Assembly (NCBI GenBank): GCA_024645155.1
Contig: JAHEGF010000035.1
Span: 1 to 18,710, forward strand
From: Phyllobacteriaceae bacterium
GTDB taxonomy: Bacteria > Pseudomonadota > Alphaproteobacteria > Rhizobiales > Rhizobiaceae
Direction: 5' to 3'
DNA: 18,710 bases
Position numbers and translations under genes: made by a program. The notes under the pieces are model-generated. The model saw nothing but the letters and a program-made list of their open reading frames with translations. It searched no databases and had not been told where the DNA came from. Shown here piece after piece: positions 8,018-15,641 of the stretch (positions within the stretch are counted from its first letter, which is position 1; each line of letters starts with the position of its first letter).

Positions 8018-8036
8018 CCAAATCTGGACCGTGCTG

Positions 8037-8936
8037 ATGGCCAAGCTACCTTCGATTGAAACTCCTGAAGATCAGGCACGGCTGCTTTCCGCCGCGTTGC
8101 CGTACATGCAGCGCTATGAAAACAAAACCGTTATCGTCAAATATGGTGGTCATGCCATGGGAGATGCGGAACTCAGCCGCGCATTTGCCCGTGACATTGC
8201 CCTGTTGAAACAGGCTGGCGTGAACCCCGTTGTCGTGCACGGAGGCGGACCGCAAATTGCGGCCATGCTCGCTAAGATGGACATTGAATCGCGATTTGAG
8301 GGCGGTCTTCGGGTAACCGACGCCAAGACCGTCGAGATCGTCGAAATGGTGCTGGCCGGTTCGATAAACAAGGAGATTGTTGCCCTGATCAACGCCGAGG
8401 GCGAATGGGCAATCGGCTTGTGCGGCAAGGACGGTAACATGGTGTTTGCCGAGAAGCTGAAAAGAACGGTCATCGATCCGAACTCCAATATTGAAAAAAT
8501 CGTCGATCTGGGATTTGTCGGCGAACCTGTAGAAGTTGACCGGACATTACTCGATCTTCTCGCGCGATCGGAAATGATACCGGTTATTGCGCCGGTTGCG
8601 CCGGGCCGTGATGGTCACACCTACAATATCAACGCCGACACGTTTGCAGGAGCGATTGCTGGTGCCCTTCAGGCAACACGCCTGTTGTTTCTCACCGATG
8701 TACCGGGCGTACTCGATAAGGATTCCAACCTGATCGACGAACTGACCGTTGCCGAAGCGCGGGCATTGATCGCCGACGGCACGATTCACGGCGGCATGAT
8801 CCCGAAAGTGGAGACATGCATCGAGGCAATCGGCCGCGGCGTCGAAGGTGTTGTCATTGTCAACGGAAAAACCGCACACGCAGTGCTGCTGGAGTTGTTT
8901 ACGGAACACGGTGCAGGAACGCTTATTGTTCCGTAG
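8037..8936 (+). CDS. argB: Acetylglutamate kinase
   Basis: 299 residues from ATG 8037, which has GGA about 8 nt upstream; an in-frame GTG at 8031 would add two residues. It phosphorylates N-acetylglutamate with ATP, the second step of arginine synthesis, in the cytosol. Visible motifs are VKYGGHAM (Lys35), the glycine-rich VVHGGGPQI (about 66-74), NINADTFAGAIAGAL and GGMIPK near the C-terminus. The helix before the first beta strand (RLLSAALPYMQRYENKTV) is the feature associated with hexameric, arginine-inhibited enzymes, so feedback control by arginine is likely (inference from family). It has the same orientation as engB but a 97-bp gap, so it may have its own promoter. It converges on the EamA transporter 30 bp downstream. 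Confidence 0.98.
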   Translation: MAKLPSIETPEDQARLLSAALPYMQRYENKTVIVKYGGHAMGDAELSRAFARDIALLKQAGVNPVVVHGGGPQIAAMLAKMDIESRFEGGLRVTDAKTVEIVEMVLAGSINKEIVALINAEGEWAIGLCGKDGNMVFAEKLKRTVIDPNSNIEKIVDLGFVGEPVEVDRTLLDLLARSEMIPVIAPVAPGRDGHTYNINADTFAGAIAGALQATRLLFLTDVPGVLDKDSNLIDELTVAEARALIADGTIHGGMIPKVETCIEAIGRGVEGVVIVNGKTAHAVLLELFTEHGAGTLIVP

Positions 8937-8966
8937 ACAATCACGTCAATTTCACACGCCTTGCTG

Positions 8967-9872
8967 TCAGGCGAGCAGCAGCAGCATCAATATTCCCGCA
9001 ACAATCAGGGCGCAGCCGGTCACTTCCAGCCGGTTTATATTCTCCCGGAATATGACAACCGATGATGCGAACGCAAATATCATTTCGACTTGCGCCAAGG
9101 CCTTCACTACAGCTGCCTGCTGCAAGGTCATTGCCATAAACCAGCCAAAGGATGCGGCAGATCCAGCCAATCCAACGATCAGCGCCGGCCGCCATGCGCG
9201 GAGCACATTTGCAATTTCGCTGCGATCGCGCATCAGCATCCATGCAAACATGACGAACGTTTGCAGAACTATCGCAAATACCAGGGTAATGGCTGCCTGC
9301 ATCAAGAAATTCGGCCCACCGAGTGAAAGCGAGGCAGCCCGATAGGCAACTGCCGCGATGCCGAATGCAGTACCCGATACGATGCCGATCACTGCTGATC
9401 TGCTCATGAGACTGGTAAGAAGCGATTTGGGACCTATCGCCGTTCGGGCTACAGATATCGTCATTACGCCGGCAACGCTGATGGCGATTGCCGCGAGTGT
9501 CGAGGTGGCAGCTTTCTCACCCAGAAACAGCAGCCCGAAAAGCGCGGCCTGAGCTGGTTCGGTTCTCGAGTAGGCAGTGCCAACGGTGAAATTGCGATAT
9601 GAAAACAACATTATGAGAAGAAAAGTGGCCGTGATCTGTGCCAATGCACCGAGCGTCAGCCAAGCAAAGAAAGTCAAATTCGTTTCGGGAATTTCGTAGC
9701 CGAAAATCAAGTGAAGTACCGCAACCAAACTGAGGGCAAACGGCATTCCAAAACCGAAACGGACAAATGTCGCACCTGTCGTACCCATGCGCGTTTTTAG
9801 ATGTTTTTGCATTGCAGAGCGGATATTCTGCAAAAACGCAGCGACAATCGTTATCGGTATCCAAATCGCCAT
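8967..9872 (-). CDS. EamA/DMT-superfamily transporter
   Basis: 301-residue integral membrane protein with about ten hydrophobic segments arranged as two EamA halves (about 1-140 and 155-301). Landmarks are SYRNFTVGTAYSRTEPAQAAL at the end of half one and ALAQVEMIFAFASSVVIFRE at the equivalent place in half two, including the typical acidic residue before the penultimate helix. The superfamily exports or imports amino acids, nucleotides and other small metabolites; the substrate cannot be inferred here. It lies convergent with argB and divergent from the HAD nucleotidase (51 bp between starts), as a single minus-strand gene inside an otherwise plus-strand block. Confidence 0.9.
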   Translation of the reverse strand: MAIWIPITIVAAFLQNIRSAMQKHLKTRMGTTGATFVRFGFGMPFALSLVAVLHLIFGYEIPETNLTFFAWLTLGALAQITATFLLIMLFSYRNFTVGTAYSRTEPAQAALFGLLFLGEKAATSTLAAIAISVAGVMTISVARTAIGPKSLLTSLMSRSAVIGIVSGTAFGIAAVAYRAASLSLGGPNFLMQAAITLVFAIVLQTFVMFAWMLMRDRSEIANVLRAWRPALIVGLAGSAASFGWFMAMTLQQAAVVKALAQVEMIFAFASSVVIFRENINRLEVTGCALIVAGILMLLLLA

Positions 9873-9923
9873 TTCGGAAAATTTCTCAGGTGTGCCAATC
9901 AGACGGAATCATGCCATAAGGCG

Positions 9924-10667
9924 ATGATGGACAACAGGCAAGATTACGACCGGACTCTTCCCTCACCGGATGATTTTTCACACGTCACCGAATGGGTGTT
10001 CGATCTCGACAATACGCTCTATCCGCATCATTCAAACCTGTTTGCCCAGATCGATGTGAAAATGACAGAGTATATTGCGAACCTGCTTCGGCTGCCGTCG
10101 GATGAAGCCCGAATTGTGCAAAAGCAATTCTATCGGGAATACGGCACCACTTTGAGAGGATTGATGGACGTTCACGGTATCGACCCCGATGATTTTCTCG
10201 AAAAAGTCCACGATATCGACTATTCCCGGTTGGAGCCGGATCCGAAATTGGGAGACGCAATAACACGCCTGCCCGGACGGAAATTCATCTTTACCAATGG
10301 CGATCGCGGACATGCCGAACGGGTTTCGCGGCAACTTGGCATCCTGGACCATTTCGATGATATTTTTGACATCATTTCAGCCGATCTTACGCCCAAACCG
10401 GCCGCAGAATCCTACGACAAGTTCATCGCGCTTCACCGCGTGAAAACATCCTGTGCCGTCATGTTCGAGGACCTGGCGCGCAACCTGTTTGTTCCCAAGG
10501 CACTCGGAATGAAAACTGTTCTGATTGTACCGAGAAACTTTGAGCCCAGTTTTTCAGAAATATGGGAGCGGGACGGCCATGATGGTACAAATGTCGATCA
10601 TGTCACCGATGATCTGGCTGGTTTTCTCCGCCATATCGAACCGGCAAACAGATGCGTCAGCATGTAA
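9924..10667 (+). CDS. HAD-family pyrimidine 5'-nucleotidase
   Basis: 247 residues from ATG 9924, with the next codon also ATG (9927); AAGG lies just upstream and suits the second slightly better. A haloacid dehalogenase hydrolase of the SSM1/Phm8-type pyrimidine 5'-nucleotidase family, cytosolic and Mg-dependent. Motif I is FDLDNTLY (nucleophile Asp27, acid/base Asp29), motif II IFTNGDRGHAERV, a conserved Lys sits in LTPKPAAESYDKFI, and motif IV is MFEDLARNLFVPKALGM. The cap is the usual helical insertion between motifs I and II. It lies downstream of argB as in many Hyphomicrobiales, though the inverted EamA gene separates them here. It converges on the copper chaperone gene 22 bp away. Confidence 0.92.
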   Translation: MMDNRQDYDRTLPSPDDFSHVTEWVFDLDNTLYPHHSNLFAQIDVKMTEYIANLLRLPSDEARIVQKQFYREYGTTLRGLMDVHGIDPDDFLEKVHDIDYSRLEPDPKLGDAITRLPGRKFIFTNGDRGHAERVSRQLGILDHFDDIFDIISADLTPKPAAESYDKFIALHRVKTSCAVMFEDLARNLFVPKALGMKTVLIVPRNFEPSFSEIWERDGHDGTNVDHVTDDLAGFLRHIEPANRCVSM

Positions 10668-10689
10668 GACGGGTAACAGGCAGCTAGAT

Positions 10690-11145
10690 CTATTTCATGT
10701 GTTCGTGTGCTCCAGCCGCCATGACCATCAGATCGACATCAATCGCTCCGGCTTTCTCGAACTTTAGGGTAACCTTGACGGATTCGCCTTCGGCAAACGG
10801 TTTGTCGACCATCATCATCATCAAATGATAGCCGCCGGGTTTCAGTTCAACGGTCTCACCTTTGGGAAGTTCAAGACCCCCTTCGACCGGCCTCATTTTC
10901 ATCACGCCGTTGTCCATAACCATGGAATGGATCTCGACACGCCCGCTTGCCGGCGACGAGGCAGCCAGAAGCCTGTCCGCCTCGCCGGAATTGTTATGTA
11001 TCGTGAGGAACCCCGCACCGGCCGGTGCGCCGGGTAACATCGCTTTCGCCCACGGCTTTTCGATGGAGATCCCGCCGGCAGCAACTCCGGTTACCGCAGC
11101 GATCGCCAAAATCACTGACAATATGAATGTTCTAATATGCAACAT
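10690..11145 (-). CDS. Periplasmic PCu(A)C-type copper chaperone
   Basis: 151 residues from ATG 11145, chosen because it begins a clean Sec signal (MLHIRTFILSVILAIAAVTG, cleavage near VAA/G at 23-24). An in-frame start at 11295 would add 50 residues of unlikely sequence. The mature protein has the PCu(A)C Cu(I)-binding pattern with His73, Met84, His107 and Met109 (HSMVMDNGVMKM ... YHLMMMM), plus a His/Met-rich C-terminal tail (HEHMK). The family delivers Cu(I), classically to the CuA/CuB sites of cytochrome oxidases. No oxidase or Sco gene is adjacent; its neighbour, divergently transcribed from a shared intergenic region of about 210 bp, is the P450-DyP fusion, which contains haem rather than copper. 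Confidence 0.93.
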   Translation of the reverse strand: MLHIRTFILSVILAIAAVTGVAAGGISIEKPWAKAMLPGAPAGAGFLTIHNNSGEADRLLAASSPASGRVEIHSMVMDNGVMKMRPVEGGLELPKGETVELKPGGYHLMMMMVDKPFAEGESVKVTLKFEKAGAIDVDLMVMAAGAHEHMK

Positions 11146-11243
11146 TGTTCGGTAGTCTCCATTGCGTCGGGGTACACTTAGGGGTGTTTTTCCGGGCGCG
11201 ATAGACACATTTCGCCGCAGGGAAACAAATAATGAACTGCATA

Positions 11244-11256
11244 CAACCAATGGTTG
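11244..11256. promoter_or_regulatory. Perfect inverted repeat in the chaperone/P450-DyP divergent region
   Basis: CAACCA-A-TGGTTG is a perfect 6+1+6 inverted repeat roughly midway between the two divergent starts, overlapping a possible -35 box for the large fusion gene. Its shape and place suit an operator for a dimeric regulator controlling one or both genes. It does not resemble the MerR/CueR or Fnr/FixK site patterns I know. Confidence 0.4.
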
Positions 11257-11283
11257 ATTTTTGATTGTGAAACTCCTTACATA
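11254..11283 (+). promoter_or_regulatory. Possible promoter of the P450-DyP fusion gene
   Basis: TTGATT (11254-11259), 18-base spacer, TACATA (11278-11283): a fair -35 and weak -10. It would give a leader of about 65 nt before ATG 11355. Weak evidence, based on consensus similarity only. Confidence 0.3.
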
Positions 11284-11354
11284 CGGGTGCTTCATGGTGG
11301 TTTAGTCAGTTTTGAAAAGCCGGTTTGCGTATGCCGGATGCTCCAGGGCGAAAT

Positions 11355-14300
11355 ATGATGGCGACAAAGTACTATCAGGGAATTACTGATGCCCAGCGGC
11401 TGCAGAAGCCAGTTGACGAGCTTCCGCCATTTGATGCCGAAAGGCTGCGCACGACCAAGCTGACAGGCAAAATTGCCAGCAGGTTTCTGGAAAATCCGAG
11501 GTGGTTCTTCGGTTTACTAAGGCGGTTTAAACCGACGGTAAAGCTTGGTCCGCTGGTTCTCGTCTCCAGGAATGCAGATGTTCGGGAAGTTCTTGAACGC
11601 CAGGACGTATTCGAGACCCCGTTCGGCCTCGAGATGGAAGAAATGGCCGGTGGCACCAACTTCATACTCGGCATGCAGGACGGTGAAGCCTACCGGCGCA
11701 TGAAATCGGCTGTCTTAAGCGCGTTTCCAATCGATGAAATCGAGGAAAAAGTCCGGCCTATTGCCGCCCGCCACGCACGTAACATCATGCTGCATGCGAC
11801 CAGCGGGTTCGACATTGTCGACAAGATACTCAAGATCGTTCCGGTAAGGATTTGTAGGGATTACTACGGACTGGTCATTGACGACGAGATTGCGTTTGCC
11901 GACCGGGCCATTGCGCTCAGTTCCATATTCTTTGCCGATCCCTTCGGATCTGCGGCGACACGGGATCTGGCTGTTGTTGCCGCCTCCGATTTCCGTCAAA
12001 TGATCGAACGTTCGATCAAGGCGGTTCGTGAAGGCCAGACCAGCCCGGATACACCATTGGGCCGTCTGGTCGGAATGGTTGACCGGAAACACGATCCGCT
12101 GCCTGTCGACCATTTGCATTCGATCGTCATGGGAATGGTCAGCGGGTTTACCCCAACAAATGTTCTTGCCGCCGGAAACTGCCTTGATGTCGTCCTGAGA
12201 AACCGGGATGCACAAGATGCGATCGAACGGGCAATCGTTAAAGAAGACAATGAGCTCCTTGACCGGGCAATCGTCGAAGCGATGCGTTTCAAGCCGATCA
12301 ATGCAGGTGCATTTCGATATGCAAACCGGGATTTCGTAATTGCGGAAGGCACTTCGCGCGCCTATCGCATCAAAGCCGGATCGACCTTAGTCCCGATGAC
12401 GTGGTCGGCAATGTTTGATGATGAAGCAATAAAGAATCCGAAAGCATTCGATCCCACACGTCCCGCATCGGACTACATGGTTTTCGGACACGGCATTCAC
12501 TGGTGCATTGGCGCCAACCTTGCGAAAATCCAAATCGCCGAGGCATTTCGGGCAATTTTTTCAAAGCGGAATGTCAGGCGCGCTCCCGGCAAAGCCGGCC
12601 GTTTGAAAAGGCGCGGCGCTTTTCCGGAAAGCCTTTGCATAGATTTCGAAATGCCGTTGGACAGCACCGCAGTTACCCAGTCCATGGCCACGATGTGTTT
12701 TCCCGTCAGGAATTCCGTTGATCTTGCGGATTTGCGTAACGAGGTGGCAATGCTCGGGAACCCCTGTTTTGGTGAGCTTTGCGAAAATCTCGACGAAACC
12801 GGCGTGGTTCACTTTGCAAGCATGGCAGTAATCGGTGCGGGGAAAACTTCGGGGCCAAGTGATCTTCATCCGGCGCAAATTGTGCTTGAAATGTCTGCAG
12901 ACGGCAATCCGGAAACGGCAATCCGCACGTTTGCACTTGCAACCCAAGGGCACCTGCGCCCGATTTTCCGCCGCGCTTGCAACCTTGATGACGGAGTATC
13001 AATCGAACAATTCCTCAAGGAACACCATGTCGAATTTTCGCCATCGTTCCTGCACAATGCCGGGCTTGCATTTGCGGGCGCTCCCGGACATTCAATCCAC
13101 AGGATCAGGAAAGAGGCCGACCTGGCTAAATCCATTGGCGGAATGATACGGGATATCGGCAACGCAGGTCCGCGACATGCGGCCGGAATTTTGAAAGCAG
13201 TCAGACGGAAACTATCCGATGAAGGGCATTCCGACTGGGCTTTCCAGCCTGCTGACAGTCTGCTCGAAAAACCACCGGGATCAGTCGGCGCCGCGGTCAC
13301 CGGGACAATCCTGTCTCCAACTGTAATGGCACTTTCTGCGATTATCCTGATTGGCGGCGTCGTTCTCAATTATCTTTATGTCCTGGGGGGAAGTTCGGGT
13401 AACTGGATATCGGCGATCCTGACAACCGCTGCTGCCATTGGTCTTACCATACTCGGCCTGGTCATACTGGCCGCGGTGATTGCAGGCGCTGCCATCTATG
13501 CCATTCGCCGCCTAGAAAAGCGGGACAAGATTTGTGATCAGCAAATCGGGCTTGAACGCTACGAGGAGATTTTGAAACGTGAAAACCATGGACAGCAAAA
13601 TCATCTGACGGGCATTTCTGTGATCAAGGAGGGATTTTTGCGCAGAACCGCGTTGCGCCTCGTCTTCATGGTCATCGCAATAGCTGCCCGGGTCGTGTTC
13701 CGCCCCGGTATGCTCAGCGACATCAACACAATCCATTTCGCCCGCTGGATTGTGCTGCCGGGTACCGACAAGCTATTGTTTTTCAGCAACTATGGCGGCA
13801 GCTGGGAAAGCTACCTGGAGGATTTCATCACCAAGGCCCGGCAGGGACTTACCGGCGTTTGGAGCAACACGCTTGATTTTCCGCCCGCAAAATACCTCTT
13901 TGGCGAGGGCGCAAAGAACGGTGATCTGTTCAAGCGCTGGGCACGCAGGCAACAGTCTCCGACCCTGTTCTGGTATTCCGCATACCCGGGAATCAACACA
14001 CAGCGCATACGCATCCATTCGGCCGTCCGCCAGGGGCTTGCACAGGCCAATACCGAAAGTGAGGCACGGGATTGGTTAAATCTTTTTGGCTCTTTACCAC
14101 GGCCTGATCACATCCTGGAAACCGATGAAATCCAATCGATCCTGTTCGGGCCTATGGGCGACCTTAAACACAGTGAGCTTTTCGGTATCACAGTTCCGGC
14201 CGGGATATCCGGCCGGAAACGGAAAAAAATGCTCGAATGGCTGGAAAAGACCGTTTCCTTCGGCGATCGGAAACCGGCCGGCAACGCCATGATTGCAGCC

Positions 14301-15557
14301 TTTGGGCCAAATGGACTGGCCCGCCTCGGACTGGGTGAACGACTTGGGCGTGACGCGATGAGCGGATTTCCACCCAGCTTCCGGCAAGGCATGGATCATG
14401 GAGCACGATCGCGCCTGCTTGACGATGACGGCCCAAACGCTCCGGCGAAATGGCGCTGGGGAAACAAGAACAATCCCGTTGATCTGGTTCTCATTTGTTA
14501 TGGCCGGACCACCTCTGAACTCACCGCCTTGACCAAGCAACTGGAAAAGGAAGTCAAGGATGCCGGTTTGGGTGTCGGGACGCGTGTTCCAATGGGAGGC
14601 AAGCCCCGCAACGGCCCTGCAAAAGAGCATTTCGGATTTGTTGACGGAGTTTCCCAACCGTTGATCAAGGGGACCGCCAAGGCACTGGGGACGGTACCCC
14701 AGCAGCATGTGGTGGAACCCGGAGAACTCATCCTGGGCTACAAGGATCAACGTCAGTATTTTCCGCTGTCGCCTGTTGTTCCAGCCTGGGCCGACCCTCT
14801 GTCGCTGCTGCCGGCGCCAGCTGGCGGCCACGGAAAACCGGCAGATGGCGAAAGTGATCCGGCGGTGCGCGATTTTGGACGCAATGGCAGTTACCTGGTC
14901 GTCCGCCAGTTTGAACAACACGTAAGTGGCTTTCACACTTTCTGCCGCGATGCTGCGAACAAACTGAACAAGGACGGCCATAGCGGTTTCAATGTCACTG
15001 CTGGCTGGATCGCGGCAAAAATGGTCGGGCGCTGGCAGGATGGAACGTCTCTGGTGCGGAACCGGTACGGTGAAAAAGACCGGACGATCGACAACGCCTT
15101 TACCTATGGAGCGGAAGACCCGCAGGGAACGCATTGTCCGCTCGGTTCCCATATCCGCCGATCCAATCCGCGTGATTCGCTCGGCGAAGACCGCGAACGC
15201 CAAATTGAACTAACCAAGCGGCATCGCATTTTACGGGTGGGACGCCGTTATGAATATACACCTGCCGGGGAAAAGTCCCGGGAAAAGGGGCTGATGTTCA
15301 TGTGCCTGAACACGGATATCGAACGCCAGTTTGAGTTCATTCAGCAAACATGGGTCAGTGCTTCAGCATTCCATGGATTGGATACAGAACGGGATCCGCT
15401 GGTTGGTGATCCGCAAAAAAACGACCAATTCACAATCCCGACTGAATCCGGCGGGTTAACTGTGTCGGGCCTGCGCAATTTCACGACACTGCACGGGGGT
15501 GGATATTTCTTCATGCCCGGACGCGGTGCAATCCGATTTCTTCGCTCACAGTTTTGA
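11355..15557 (+). CDS. Cytochrome P450 - duplicated module - TM hairpin - DyP-type peroxidase fusion
   Basis: 1400 residues from ATG 11355 (AGGG 6 nt upstream; ATG 11358 equally possible; TTG 11325 or ATG 11331 would lengthen it). Residues about 15-435 are a complete P450: K-helix ExxR (Glu308-Arg311) and haem loop FGHGIHWCIG with Cys384. The I-helix reads SGFTPTN (263-269), lacking the usual acid-Thr pair. Residues about 440-598 and 763-905 are two related alpha/beta modules, each with an HFA core (His486, His794). Between them lie two TM helices (about 656-678 and 684-717) joined by a tight turn. Residues about 915-1400 are a DyP peroxidase: GFVDG with Asp1097, proximal His1266 in GSHIRRSNPRD, probable distal Arg1291, and GGGYFFMPG. 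There is no signal peptide; with two TM helices and basic residues after the second, both enzymes should face the cytosol. The substrate is unknown. Confidence 0.93.
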   Translation: MMATKYYQGITDAQRLQKPVDELPPFDAERLRTTKLTGKIASRFLENPRWFFGLLRRFKPTVKLGPLVLVSRNADVREVLERQDVFETPFGLEMEEMAGGTNFILGMQDGEAYRRMKSAVLSAFPIDEIEEKVRPIAARHARNIMLHATSGFDIVDKILKIVPVRICRDYYGLVIDDEIAFADRAIALSSIFFADPFGSAATRDLAVVAASDFRQMIERSIKAVREGQTSPDTPLGRLVGMVDRKHDPLPVDHLHSIVMGMVSGFTPTNVLAAGNCLDVVLRNRDAQDAIERAIVKEDNELLDRAIVEAMRFKPINAGAFRYANRDFVIAEGTSRAYRIKAGSTLVPMTWSAMFDDEAIKNPKAFDPTRPASDYMVFGHGIHWCIGANLAKIQIAEAFRAIFSKRNVRRAPGKAGRLKRRGAFPESLCIDFEMPLDSTAVTQSMATMCFPVRNSVDLADLRNEVAMLGNPCFGELCENLDETGVVHFASMAVIGAGKTSGPSDLHPAQIVLEMSADGNPETAIRTFALATQGHLRPIFRRACNLDDGVSIEQFLKEHHVEFSPSFLHNAGLAFAGAPGHSIHRIRKEADLAKSIGGMIRDIGNAGPRHAAGILKAVRRKLSDEGHSDWAFQPADSLLEKPPGSVGAAVTGTILSPTVMALSAIILIGGVVLNYLYVLGGSSGNWISAILTTAAAIGLTILGLVILAAVIAGAAIYAIRRLEKRDKICDQQIGLERYEEILKRENHGQQNHLTGISVIKEGFLRRTALRLVFMVIAIAARVVFRPGMLSDINTIHFARWIVLPGTDKLLFFSNYGGSWESYLEDFITKARQGLTGVWSNTLDFPPAKYLFGEGAKNGDLFKRWARRQQSPTLFWYSAYPGINTQRIRIHSAVRQGLAQANTESEARDWLNLFGSLPRPDHILETDEIQSILFGPMGDLKHSELFGITVPAGISGRKRKKMLEWLEKTVSFGDRKPAGNAMIAAFGPNGLARLGLGERLGRDAMSGFPPSFRQGMDHGARSRLLDDDGPNAPAKWRWGNKNNPVDLVLICYGRTTSELTALTKQLEKEVKDAGLGVGTRVPMGGKPRNGPAKEHFGFVDGVSQPLIKGTAKALGTVPQQHVVEPGELILGYKDQRQYFPLSPVVPAWADPLSLLPAPAGGHGKPADGESDPAVRDFGRNGSYLVVRQFEQHVSGFHTFCRDAANKLNKDGHSGFNVTAGWIAAKMVGRWQDGTSLVRNRYGEKDRTIDNAFTYGAEDPQGTHCPLGSHIRRSNPRDSLGEDRERQIELTKRHRILRVGRRYEYTPAGEKSREKGLMFMCLNTDIERQFEFIQQTWVSASAFHGLDTERDPLVGDPQKNDQFTIPTESGGLTVSGLRNFTTLHGGGYFFMPGRGAIRFLRSQF

Positions 15558-15579
15558 TCTGACCTGCCAGCGAACCAAT

Positions 15580-15617
15580 ACGGGTCCACCGCCAAAACCC
15601 GTCAGTTTCGTTTTTTT
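15580..15617 (+). terminator. Possible terminator after the P450-DyP gene
   Basis: ACGGGT (15580-15585) and ACCCGT (15597-15602) form a six-base stem with an 11-base loop, followed after about 8 bases by seven T's (15611-15617). The gap before the T-run weakens it as an intrinsic terminator. It lies in the 84-bp convergent gap with the Crp-family gene. Confidence 0.35.
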
Positions 15618-15641
15618 CCGGGGAAAAGTCCGATCAGGAAC

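Noticed and set aside
8957..8973. Hairpin CGCCT/AGGCG between convergent argB and EamA genes as a terminator
   Set aside because: Only five base pairs, it overlaps the EamA stop codon and has no T-run on either side.
14094..15203. 369-codon open frame on the minus strand
   Set aside because: It lies entirely inside the DyP part of the fusion gene on the opposite strand, has no recognisable domain, and the plus-strand frame carries all catalytic motifs. It is a shadow of biased third positions.
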